From Temnothorax longispinosus (lineage: Eukaryota > Arthropoda > Insecta > Hymenoptera > Formicidae): a stretch of 64,000 nucleotides of DNA. Position 1 is the stretch's first letter. Every line of letters begins with the position of its first letter. Positions 33,455-46,675 of this stretch are shown here, piece after piece. The notes under the pieces were generated by a model. The model was not told the DNA's origin. It saw nothing but the letters and a program-made list of their open reading frames with translations, and did no database searches. A program made the translations under genes and the position numbers. The DNA lies in the NCBI RefSeq assembly GCF_030848805.1, contig NC_092360.1:21679701-21743700 (forward strand), in the 5' to 3' direction.

Positions 33455-36400
33455 AATTAAAAGACGAATAGAGAGATGCTATAAATTGATTCTTATTTAA
33501 TTTTAATTTTTATTTTTACGTGTACTCACGTATTTGAAGGAACAAATAATAAATATACTTTACATAGAATTCATGTTTTCCGATTTTCGGTCACACAATG
33601 CAGATATTTAAAGAGCTATAATGTAAACGAACAAACGCGTAACAATACCATTATAGCTAATTGAAAGGAATAAGTCTCGTGCCAATCATAAGAATAATTG
33701 TTTTTAGTCGTAAATCATAACCGGTGTAGGATTTCACGCGGTCGCAAGATTACCCAGAGGTAACGGTACCGAGATAATAGCTGCAGGTTGAACGACGAAA
33801 CGAATATGTATCGGATAACGTTCGGTCGCATTTAATTTCGAGCGAGCAAGGAATGCGTTATAAAATGATTACCGAGATCGGTTAATAGGCTTGTCTCTCG
33901 TGACCGATTTACGATTTCGTGTGGTCGCGTAAATTCACGGCGAGAGCGAAACTCCGCGCGAGTTTCTCGATTGGGTGAATCCAGCGTTGCGAAGACGAAG
34001 AGAAAGAGTAAAATATATTCGGGAAAAGGTCACAAAATCGAACTCGTTTCGTAAACTCTGTTTTCGACTTGAAGCGCGAAAATAATTTGGAGAATCGACT
34101 CGCGAATCGGATCACGCGTAATCTTCTGATGATCGAAATGAGGCAACTGACTAAGCTGTGTAAAGGTGTAGTACTGTTGTTGAAGTATAAGGCCGGCGGA
34201 TTTGTGGAACGTTAGAGTTTCGCGCGATATCGTCGACTGATGCCACGCTCCGACGAGAGACAGGCTTTCCCTCTACCCCCTTCCATACTCACCATCGTCG
34301 TCGCTCGCACCACCACTACATGGCAAAGACCACATCGCCATTGCCAATATCGTTATATTGCCTTGCAAGTCTCACTGTCCTTGCACCTGTATTTTCTAGA
34401 TCGGTATTCCTTAGGAGAACGAGTGTGCGCATAACATTGCATTGGTAATATCATAAGATTTATGTTATCCCGATTTTCTCAGAAACGAATTAGTGTCTCA
34501 TCCGTATTTTTCTTTTTTACGCTTGATTGTAATATCTAATTTTATATTTTTTCATATCGATATGCTATCGATTCTGCTGCGTATGAAAGTTTGTAGATAA
34601 TTAAATATAATATAGATAATGTAGACAATATATATAGATAATATAAAGTAAATATAATGTATAGTAATAATATAGATAACAATTAAATAATAACAGATAT
34701 AATTTTGTTTTTTCTTTGTATTATTTTTAGAGATATTGGAAGTAAAAATTAATTATTAATGCTCCAAATCTTATTCGAATAACATTTTTTTTGTAATATT
34801 ACTTTTTTGATTTTTTAAATTATTTATCGCTATCAGAAGTATTCGGTTTATTATAGATTTTCGTAAATTTTGCGAGGCCTGCACAAAGAAATTGACAAGT
34901 GCATTTAAATTCCTCGCTTGTTGAACGAGGACAACGCTGTGATGAGAAAGTGCAGGTGATAGACGTACGACTGCAAAGTATTTTTTTTGAAATTCCTATC
35001 ATTTTGTAAAAGACGCGAGAACGAGAGACACGTGCTCGTAATAGCGATGCTGACTCGCGACTTCCGTTGTCGAGAAATCTCGGTGTGGGAGTAAAGTCTC
35101 TCGATATTCGGTGAAGATTGTGAAAACAAAGTTTAAAATCGTAAGAAGCCAACACATTTTAAATCGCAGTTTTTGTAAATTTATTTTAAATCAGATAAGT
35201 TTAATATTTTCGGGGGGGGGGGGGAGGGATTACGTGCAACAATTTATGGCCCGATTTAAGAGATACAAATAACCATGATTAAAAGATTATCTGGAATGAA
35301 AAAGAGGATAGTTTAATCTTTTGGTATTTTAGGTACATCAGCAAATACTTACAGAAAATTTAACTCATTTTTTTAATTAATTAAAAAAGTGAAGTTAATT
35401 AAAGTGTTTAAAATTATTAAAAAATTTTTAATAATTTTAAATACTCTTTAAATTCGTTACATTTGTATTATTTACAATATATTTTGCATTTTAAAACTTA
35501 TCTATATAAAAATAAATTTCCGGTTTAATGTAGTGTGAGTTGATTTTCATTCACGATATTTTCGTTTTCGTGACTTTGACGGCAACGGGTATCGCATCGA
35601 GCGGAACGCGATCGCGAAGAAGCGCGAGGAATAGCGAAAGAAATGCGTCTGTCACGCGTCACTGACGTCGTACGTCCGCGACTTTAGGACGACAGATTCG
35701 AGAGGCATCTGCTCCTCCGCGACAGAGCTTAGAGTTCGGACTTTACGGGCGTTCGGAACGTCTTTACAAAGCGAAAGTACAGACGAAAAAAAAATAGAAT
35801 GGCAGCCCCTGCGAAGGTTCATCCATGTGTCATGTGTTTTTCTTTGGTGCGCGCGCTCTTTTCTCACTGCGGCGCGTGTATCATGGGTTACATAAATTAT
35901 ATGGCGTAATTATATCTTCGCCTGTATACCGGGCGACGTACGTCAGCACGTTTCCATCGTCGTGCCAGACCGTTCCTCCGATATAAACGTCACCGCTGGC
36001 GAGTGTTCCTCGTAAAGCGTTCCTTATATTCCGCTGAGTTCTTAAAGTGCCATCGGCATGCACTCTGACTCATCAATATGCGATCAAATATATGTGCGAT
36101 TGGCAAATTGATTTTCGTCGAATCGTTTCCAATGCTAATAGTCCAATTAATAAAATTTATTGTCTGCCTGTTCGAATTTCTGACGGCGCGCATATCAAAA
36201 ATTAATTATTAAACTCATAATAACAGTGTAATACTATTCTATGATAATATAATAATATAACGATATATATGACATTTTAGAAAATAATTACAGATTTGTT
36301 CAATTAAAATTAGAATTTTTATATATACCTATATTCCTTTTATGTATATGTTATTTATGTTTGATGACAATTATTTTAATTGTTGTAAATAAACAATGAT

Positions 36401-39400
36401 TAAGGAGTATAAATTCGACGGAAATTATATATTTTCGTACAATTCATGTCAATTTAACAAATTACTCTCAGAATTAAAGAATTTTCTTCTCGTTGGGATA
36501 CTTGTTTTTTCCCTGAAGTCTGTGTTGACGATGATCCTAAACAAACCGCTTTAGGATTACACTGTTGAAACATCGACGTACGAGCGGTAGTTTCCCGTAT
36601 CTTATTGCGCGATTTCTCGAGCGACACACTAGACTACTATATAGACTACGAGAGCGATGTGAGTGCTGTCTTGTGGATGCAATTTACAAAAACTGACATA
36701 AAGAAAGTCCTGCGCGAGTTTCGCAAAGATACAAATAGGTATGTTCTGTCCAGTATCATTTCATAAGCTAGATCCATATAATTTTGCGTTTTACGTTCAA
36801 AAAACGATTAATCGTTTTTGGAAAATAAAATCATTTTCGCAATTTTTAAATCAATAAATATTCTCTTTTTTATAAAAAGATATTTTTAAAATTTTTTCTT
36901 GAAAATATCATTACGAAATTAAAAATATAACAATAAAACTGTAACTATAGATAAATGGTAATTAGAGCAAAATTATTAGTAATTAGACCTAAGATCCTAC
37001 AGTCACTGTTGTCAATTTTTTATCTATTGGCCAATATTGTCAAATTTAAGGACCGTTTTCGGAAATCGGAGTTTTTCGATTATTCATCAAGTCTGAAGAA
37101 GAAATTTTCGCATTCGTGAGAACTTTGATCTGTGGCAAATCTTTTTTCCAAGTCTCAATGGAAATAAGTGTAAGAACTGCGAGTGTCGTCAGTATGCATG
37201 TGTATATGTGGACACTGTGGACAAGTGTAGAGAAGTTGAATGAAATGGAGTTTTCCTCGGAAGAATTTGTTGGTAGGGTTCTTTCATCTAAAATCAAATG
37301 AGACCGAGATTAAATGCCGCGCTCGTGTTGAGGAACAATAGTACTGGTCTTGCATATATGTACGTTTACATATCGCGAAATTGCCGGTTTGCATAGCTTA
37401 AATCGTTCTGCTTTTTCTGTCTCGATGTACGGTTCCAATTACATCGATGGAAAAGGCAGGAAACATTCCAGATGTTTTTCCTTGCGTCAGGCGTTCCAAT
37501 AAATGTGGAATCTATACTCATAATTGCGATGCGATTTACACAGATATTACATTAGGATTGATTTGATCTTGAATTTTGATGGAATTTTTTCGATGTTGAA
37601 TTATCAAAAAAGATAAAATATAAATATGAGTTATTTTTAGACGTAATCAGTTACAAGTTAGAGGTGTTTGATATTTCTGACATTGTTGGATATAATATTT
37701 TATATATGGATTAATAATTTTGTTGTGTTACAAGAATTAATTACGATTTATTTTTGCTCTAAATAAGAGAATTTAATTTTTTAATGATTAAGATATAAGC
37801 ATTAATTTCTAAACAATAAAAAGTTTATTTTGTGTACATCTTGAAACTATTAAAATTTGAATTAAATTACATAATCGTTATTTAAACCAAGTTTTGTAGG
37901 TATATAAAATCTGTCATATATAAGACAATTAATGTCAGTGAATGAGTAATTAGTATTAAATACCACGTATAACGTATAAATACCACACTTTCGGAAGGTC
38001 CGTAAAAAATTATGTTGCAGAAATTGCTACAGCGCCAGTGTCGCGACTGTAGAAAGAGACGATATTGTTCCGGGAGGGTATCGAGAGAGGAATGTTTATT
38101 ACTCGAATACACTACGTTGCGATGGTGGAGGAAGAAGAAAGGAACAGGGAAAAAGTGCACGCGTCCGATAAACTCGTTGCGAGCGCGGAGATCCGGCCAG
38201 GGGGGTACCACTTTCACCGAATGAAAGTAAAACTGGATTCGGCAGGCGCGGTCGACTGAGAGTTCGTGGCGACGCGACGTCATCGCGGACATGCTTTCGG
38301 ATGTCATTAACCGACCTCGCCGATTCCATTTCATTTGCCGTCGTACGGCCGGCATATTTGCGAACTATAAACTTCCGTGCGTACGAGAGAAACACTAGTT
38401 TCAATAAAGTTTTATGAGAACGAGAAGGCGGGAGACGCCCGTATTTGAGAAAAAGACGCGTGCATTCGCGCTAGAATGAATCAATGGCGCAAGCTGCGTT
38501 CTTCTTCTGTCTTAGAAACCGCATCGCCGATTCGCGAGATATTCAAGTTTACGACGGCGCGGCGTGTGCAAGCGACAGGATGTCTGCACACATTTATGCA
38601 CGCGATTCGCGAGCGATGCGTTCGTCTGACTCGTTGAATTTTGTAGCTGCGCATTCATAACCGAGTGATGGTCGCAAATTGCCACGCGGTAGTCGTAGAA
38701 AATAATCCTGTAATTTAAACATATTTTTTATAGCTCCAACTATTTTTATGGTATAATTTTTTAATATAATTTTTGATACACACGCTTCGATAAAATTTGC
38801 TTGGATTATCGGACAACAATTAATCCTTGCTACTTTTTTGCACACAGATTTATATGCAATTTACAATAATACCTGTTATATTAGATGTTATTGCATTCAG
38901 ATATTATCTCTATTTATGAGATAAAATAATATTATAATAATCTATTTTGAAATAGAATAATTATATTTCTAAACTATTTACGCTGTTATCAATCTTGATT
39001 GATTAATCAATTCAACAAAGTTATCTCTAATTTTAAACGAAATGAAATTGTAATCGGGTGCATTTAATTTGTCTTCGCATTTACTTCATTCTCTACAGCA
39101 TTTTCAATATAAGAGTGTAATATGTTGTCAACATGACAGTTGATAACAATTGTTTCCTCGGATATCCTTTGTCTTCTCGTATAGCTACTGGATGGTGCAT
39201 TATAACTTTAGATATTTACTTTTTTACGCTCGTTGCTTCTTATAATATTTCCGTTATTTGCGTATCTTTATCTCGCGTTGTTATAATTTTTAATTTACAG
39301 CTTTCCAGTTGCTAGTTGCACGCTCTCATGCATAGTATATCATCTTGATACAAGCATATCCGGTTTTATGATTGCGTTACCGATGTGCGCTGTACATGAA

Positions 39401-40413
39401 GTCTTTTGGATATGTTACTCGAGATCTCGTGTCTCCTCGTAGCGCGACTCAGATAATTATGTGCTGCATAATTATGCAAGTGTCCACCGTTGGGATGTGT
39501 ATTACAGCATTAGTAATTCAATAACTTGATGATGAATTAATCATTGCGCTAATGCACGTCAAGTGGCTACGATTTATTTGCCATTTCATACACATTTAGA
39601 TGCATCTTGCGTGTAGCAATATGCGCGAATATTGATTGATTAAGTAATAATTAGATCAATGAAAAGGGAGATATATATAGAGCATGCGAAACGTAGATTA
39701 TTTCTAAAAATATATCGCGATTTATTGCGAATATTTATTTCATGAAAATAACGAGACTTCTGACACGGCATGAAACACAGTAACATTATGCAATTTCCAC
39801 TGTATACATTTACATGTACATGTATAAATTTTCATGTATAAATTTTATATGTGTTTACTACTATATTATAATATATACACATATCCCATTATTATTTTAG
39901 ATTTTACCGTAATTTCTCATTTCCGGCATGTCTGGTAAGCAAAATAATTAAAAAAATGCAAATATGGGTGTGATTGCAGACAGCAAACTACGGTTATCTG
40001 CTAATCTGAAGTACTTTACATTCACAACGGATGAGACGCATTTGTCACTGCTCGCTCGCGCGATTCGGCAGAGTGAGGCGACGCGTATCGATTTGTTCGA
40101 CGGCCGTGTCTCTTAGACCATCATTAGTCACACTCGCAACAAGCTGCTCACTTATTCTCGCAATTTCTTTTTGTTGCACGTCGAAAAGAAACACATTCGA
40201 GTCAGGCATCGTTAAACGTGCATGATAAATTTAAGCCTTGACAGATGTCATGCGGAGTATTTCTATATATACCCTTTCTATCGTTTCTATCAGGAATTTC
40301 TTTTTGCCATTCGTGTATTCGAAATAATCTATTAAATTCTTTTTAACTACTTGCCTTAGTAATTTATCAATGACTACGCGCGATAATCCGTTAAAAAAAT
40401 TTTTCAGCTATCT
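33455..40413. other. Long intronic stretch with CpG-rich patches, no gene supported
   Basis: GC- and CpG-rich patches lie at about 33740-34440, 35560-36070 and 38000-38650. Overlapping short frames on both strands there show no domain and no consistent splice borders. They could be promoters or untranslated exons of further transporter isoforms. The rest is AT-rich. I see no YYPEGGWG-type exon. Confidence 0.45.
35212..35224. repeat. G13 homopolymer
   Basis: Thirteen consecutive G followed by AGGG. It may be polymorphic and prone to sequencing length error. Confidence 0.9.
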
Positions 40414-40423
40414 TATATATATG

Positions 40424-40459
<36 letters not shown>

Positions 40460-40463
40460 TATG
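40414..40463. repeat. (TA)n microsatellite
   Basis: About 50 bases of alternating TA with occasional TATG units. Confidence 0.95.
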
Positions 40464-43400
40464 ATTTTCAAGAGTATTTCTATTAAGAGTTTATACAAAA
40501 GCGTAAGCATCATATGCATATGATGATTATTATGAATAAGATAATTAAAGTCATACTAAAAACTGAAACTATTTGCTAATAATTGGCATATTGTTGTTGA
40601 TTCTATCGCAGAGAAATTATAACGCGCATAACGCATGCTTTCAAAATAAGATGGATAATTCTTAGGTGCATGGCACAGTTTTGTACTCATAAAGTGCTTT
40701 ATATTTAAATGTAACTCTCGGATAAAAAAAAACTAATTATAAAGTAATTTATATAAATAAGTGTTTTATTAAAACGAGAATAAATTTTATTCTTTAAACA
40801 ATTTATTTAATAATTCTTATTAAATGGAATAATTAAATCTATCATTTAAATTGTCATTAAAAGATTTAAAAGTAAATTTTAAAATATTGTTAATTAGTGT
40901 TTAAATAACAATATTTCCTCTTTAAACAAATTTTTCAATTAAGTGGGATTAATTGTTATTTTAACCGACGCTAACAAATTCACAAAACAAATCGCATGTG
41001 CAATAACTCATTTATCGAAATAAATTTTAAATATGTATATTGAACGGAATATTCCGCGTCGTACAATTATTTAATAATATTTTATTAAATGTTTCGTTAA
41101 ATATTTCATAGAAACCAAACTGTCTGGTACATATGTCAGACTACAGGGCGCTGTATTTTCTTTCGTGTAGTGAGATTCAAGTCGGCAGCTAGCAATGCGA
41201 GATACTTGTATTTCCTGTGTCACCGCGCGTTCCATCGAAAAACGATTATTTTCTACAAATTATTAGCTTATTGTCAGTTAATAACTGAGCATGCTCAATT
41301 CCCGCAATTATCATAATAACCGTTTACTATCAATTTGTATCAAAGCCAATATTTCATTCAATTTATTTATTCTCATTTTATTTCAGATTTGATAGGCGAT
41401 GTAAATGAAAAAGTATTGTTTTATCGCGATATTTGTACGGGCGATAAATAAAGGTTTTAATACAGCTGTTAGATTCGAATGTATTTTGCATCAAACTTTA
41501 TTTTTTTTTTAAATAGTTTAAAGCTAGATATTTTAACAAATTTATTTAATACATTAAACAAATACTTCTTGTGTTGAGATTAAATACACGATGTCTTTCC
41601 CAACATGATGTCGTTAAATTCTATAAACACAAATCAAGCTTGAATAAAACAAAAGTATCTTTATCTAGAACGGTAGTCGAAAGTTTATCGCGAATATAAA
41701 AGGACGTATTTGATGAAGCGTTGACTGACAACGGTTCTTTATGACACTTGACGAGAGACAATAAAATTTAATGACTGGCTAGTGGTTGTCGTAAAAGTGA
41801 AAAATCACACTAGATTATTAACTGTTTATACCTACTCTTGGCGATTTTTATAGCGATAATATTAGATTTTCTTAAGTTGTTATCATCGATAGTAACTAGA
41901 TATGATTTAAAATTTGAACTGTCGATGAATAATTTTTGCTGTTTAAGTATGCTATTTAATTTTTGCTATTTGCTATTAAGTAAAGTAATTTGATCAATTT
42001 TTTCATATACTTATTGCAACAAAAGTCATGGAAAATCTCAGAAAATGCACCGTTATAAATTTGAGTAATTAAAAAAAATACAAATCAATTATTTTGACTG
42101 CTTTAGTTCTAATGTTTATAATAATTTTAATATCTACAATATTAGCCATCTGAATATGTTTATGAAGACACGAAGATAAATATTAACTAACATTATTATA
42201 AATTTTAAATAAAAGTTATTATGTATTTGTGCGTAACTCTTAATATGCATAGAATATCGTACATTATTGTCGAGAGAATGTAATTTGCTCAGTTAGAGAT
42301 GTGGTAACCCACAGGATAACTACAGAATAGCTTTAGTTAGTTTGCTTTATTAGTTTTACGTGCATATGAATAAACTTGTTTTATTCAAAACGAGATTAGG
42401 TCATGGTATAATTTATGATTTACTTTCTTGTAAATATATAATACCATTATTGTTTGAAATAGAATTTCGCAAAAAGATCAACTCTCGGTAAACGTACATG
42501 GGATCTGAGTTGTCGGTAAGTTAGTATAAGCTGATAAAACGGTCTATAGGCAAGAGGGTTGCATTATCTGCTTCAGAAAATGTATGGTCGATAGAATATC
42601 AAGCGATCTTGTCTTTTTTCAATATATGACACATATTATATGACATATACTTTCTGATTTTATGTATCTATTTATTATAAAATAAATATCGCCGTGCGCA
42701 AATTTTTAATATTTCGTCGATTATTGTATTTATACTATATTTAAAAGAAATTTACATGAAATGATATTATTAGATATTACATACACACGAGCATTATTTA
42801 TATATTAATTGTACACATACGTATACTTTAATAATAATTTAGTTTCAAAATTATATATTTTTTTGCAATTTCCATTTGAACGTAAATAACCATGCTTGCG
42901 TGACGGTTGAAAATTTGAGTTGCCGGGAAGCCAGGATCAATTCGTTACGATTTATTTAACGGCATTAGATTTGTTACAGTCAATTAAGAATTTATCAAGC
43001 ATGATGTAGATATAGCATGTATGTAGTAATTTTCTCAGGATCTTATAATAAGTTTTTACGCGCAACTAAACTTGTCCGTTCTGATAGTAGGTCTTGTAGC
43101 TAGGAAAATATTTGTCGTTTTCATACTTGCAAAATTACTCACGCTATAATACTTGGTATACAGAGAATTCGCGGAACGCAATTCAGCGAAATAACAAGAG
43201 TTATCGGGCGAGTTATCGAGAAAATTTATTGAAAATATATTTCATTCGTAATGCAAAAGTGAATAACAATAATTTATTGAATTAAAAATTGGTTAAAGAT
43301 AAATTGACCTAAATAAAAATCGATGGGGAAAGCAAGAATTCGAATGGGAAATTTATTGAAACGGAAATGGTGGAACGGAGATTCTATCGAATCCAAAATT

Positions 43401-45312
43401 CATTGAAAAGAATATTAACCTAGTTATGATTGGACACGGTCAAGCCAAATCAAATCAACCAAATCGCAGCTCAAGCGATATCAAATCTTTCGTGTAATAA
43501 TTCAAAAAAGTTTTCCGTTGAGTAATTTTCTTTTCTTTGTGAATTTTCTTTTCGATAAATGTTCATCTCGGTGAAGTGTTTTCGAATAATTTACCATCCG
43601 ATTAAATACTCGCTGGTGAGTTGTTACCTCGTTCCATTTTCCATTATATACTTCAAATTTCCGTGTGATTCAATGTTCCCGTCGACAAATAGTTTCTGAT
43701 TAATTATAATTTATGCATTTATGACAACTTTCGGTTCATTACGAAATCGTGTCATAAATATGGATACACTTCCTCTGTTATTATACATCGAAAATCTACT
43801 TGATTTTACGGATATTAAAATATTTTTAAATTAAAATTTAAAATAATAACTAATGCGTTATCTTGTGGTATATATATCTTAAATTTCTTTTATAAAAAAA
43901 AGAGGATCCTTTTTTTATTTTAAGTAATCTTTGAATTGGCTTTACAGAATGGCTAAATCCTTTTACAGAATTAAAGTATACGCACAAAAATCTACTTCGC
44001 GGCACACGATTTTATATCGGGAACGAAAAAAATTAAAAATTTAGCAGTTTTTTATAAATAAATAAAACATCGAAAATATAATGCAAACGTAAGTTGCAAA
44101 GAGAGAAGTTATGAGTGCAAAAATAATATTTATAAGATTCTGTAATTGAAATAAATAATTTGTATTAATTTATTCATTGCAACGTCACGTATCATGTATG
44201 CATTTTAAACAAGAAGCAGTTATAAATATCCATGCATCTATTGCTAAAATTATGATATTAAATGATTTTGTCATATTCATGATCTTACATCTATTTTAGT
44301 AATATTGTTTATTATATAATAGACAATTAGATCAGTGTTAGCGCTAATCTAATTGGCGACGTAACTAACGGACGGAGTTTACATACGTGTCGCGTATAGC
44401 ACTTTACATACATGTAGACGCGTGCTCTAGATTGCAGATCGTAAGATACAGGCAAATTTGTTCGCCGCTGCTTTAGGCTCTAGCGCAATTCACCGTTTGG
44501 ACGACAGTTGTTGCAGGTGTGTCGAATCGATTTACACGCTGCACATATCTTGGCATCCTTTTTGCAAGTCTAGTATTCTCACAATTTGCTGAAAGTTTCG
44601 TGAAGTTTTGCCAGAGAACAACGTGTCTTCGGCCGGACATTAATCGTGGGTGGCATACATTTGCATATTAACGAGTACCGTAACGTGACGTAATATATGT
44701 TCACCGCGTTTCGATTACTCACTCGACTGTGATCGATCAGTTTCTGTGGGGAAGAGGTCAGTTCGCCTGATTTCGCGCGCACGTCAAAGGCACGTTGGCT
44801 TTGATTGGATTTGGTTAATTATGACGCGGAATGAGATATATATCAAGATGCTCCTGTCTTACCATATTATTTTTGATTACGAACGTCGAGTAAATTTCTT
44901 AAGATATATCTTTCGAAAGTAATCTTTCAAGCACAGTCGTTATTAATTTTTTTTTTGCGGTTCGAGAGTGCACGCGCGATGGGAATTAATAATTTCTTAT
45001 ACGCATCGTCACGCGTCATTTATGACCTAAATTCTTGTAATACATTTTTGACGCTAATTGTATAAATGTGACAGTTTGATTGTGATTATTTTTAACGTGT
45101 CAACCGCGTTTGTAATTAATGTATGATGAAAGGAACATTTAATGATGAATGTGCAATCAAAGCATGGAAACGCGATTTTCACAAATTGTACATGGTTTTT
45201 TTATAAGTTCGCTTATCGTTATGATTGACACATGTCTTATCAAACTATGAAATATATATATTAGTGCGAAGATTGATTATCAGGCCGGTCGATAATGCTC
45301 CGTAGATCGTAC
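40464..45312. other. AT-rich intron between first exons B and C, no gene seen
   Basis: It is mostly AT-rich without coding signal. A GC-richer patch at 44340-44800 has only short unrelated frames. I see no repeat structure of note. Confidence 0.5.
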
Positions 45313-46675
45313 CTGAGTTTTCAACCGTCTGCTCGAATCGCGCCATCGCCGGGCTCATCAGCAAGCCGGACGCCAGTTGCAGCCCGTGAGAGATTAGGTG
45401 CACGAGAATCGTTATTATGATAATAACATATCCCCAACCGCCTTCCGGGTAGTAATGCTTATTGAGCGTGATTTTTTTTCGAGCGTTTATCGCGGTGAAA
45501 GATTCCTCTGCCTCCTCCACGTTCTCCACGAGCTGATCGAATAGATTCTCAGATTCGCCGACGCTGCCGAGGCCTCCCTCGAGAATTAGTTGCTCGGAGA
45601 ATCGCCTCCTCATCATCTTCGACGTAATCGGAATGGCGCTATTTTTACGACCGGTTAAAGAGGCTTTGGCGCTCGCACTTTTCCCGCTGGCAACGAGACG
45701 CGCGTCACTGTTCGATTCGTTAGCAATTCGGGATTCGCTATTTTTCGAATCTTTAATATCGACAGACGCCGAATTCTCGGGATAAAGCGGGGTGATCGAT
45801 TGTGTCGCGCGGGCTATCGCCTTCGGAAATGTTCGCGGACGGGTATTGCCGGCGATGATTGGTTCCGCGGCGTTCGCGGCACCGGTGGTGCTTTCGCATT
45901 TTCCGATTGCATCATCGACGAGCGGCTGCTCGGAGAGTCCGCGATTATCTGCGCGGCCGATCTTGCAGCCGCGCAACGAGTACGTTTGATCCGAGTACCG
46001 ACGATGGGGTATCGGACCGGCGGCGGCGGCGATCGAGTGCCGGCGCTGAATCGTCGCCCCGTTGTCCCCGATGTCGACGCAGCCATGGTAGAGGCTGCCG
46101 GCCGAGTTTCTACCGGAGGACGGCGGCAGAAAGCTCTGGCAGGTCGACACGGAGTTACCGGAGTCCTTCCGTTTCGCGCCAACACCTTGAACGGAATCCC
46201 TGGCGAAGCACGAGGACGTGGACGAGATCTTCCGGCGCTGGTACTGACACTGTGCGCACCGACATTGGCACGCGGTGAATTGCGGCAGGAAGCAATGGCA
46301 CCGCATCATACGCGATAGGATCTCCGGATGCGCCAAGAGCAACTCGGGCAGCTCGATCTCGCTCCATGATTTCGCGATGTCGCCGGAAGACTCTCTCGTC
46401 GACGCCCGTTTCGAAACGAGACTCTCGGTCGACGAGCGGGTCTCGGATTCCACACCGGATATTTTCCGCGCGTTGCATTCGCGTTGCTGCCGGCAGCAAC
46501 GCGTCCGCGCTGCATCGTCACGATGGGGATAGGATTCCTCTTCCTCCGGCTCTTCGTCGCCGTCATCTTCGTCGAGCGAATTCTCCTCGCTCACAGCCGC
46601 GCTGTAAGAGCGGCGACGTTTGCGATATGCGGGTTCCTCACGTAGCGCCCGCGCCGAGTTAGCTCTTTCGTCCAT
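45313..46675 (-). CDS. SLC16 (monocarboxylate transporter-like) first coding exon, variant B
   Basis: It codes 454 residues plus one base and ends in phase 1 (Glu-Asn-Ser-Gly) at a GTACGAT donor. The tail has an acidic run at 34-47, a Cys cluster at 126-143 (C126, C128, C136, C138, C140, C143) and four basic-serine sites (RRRS near 20-23, RRHS 211-214, RRYS 225-228, RRRFS 356-360). These are of the type recognised by basophilic kinases. HYYPEGGWGYVI starts at residue 407 and is followed by a strongly hydrophobic TM1. The frame stays open 22 codons into the presumed intron. The start is the first ATG of the frame. GC content is high over the whole exon, so large antisense frames occur at 45800-46532 on the plus strand. 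I treat those as shadows. Confidence 0.87.

Noticed and set aside
45800..46532. Several 85-172-codon plus-strand frames
   Set aside because: Antisense shadows of the GC-rich transporter first exon B; Arg/Ser-rich without domains.
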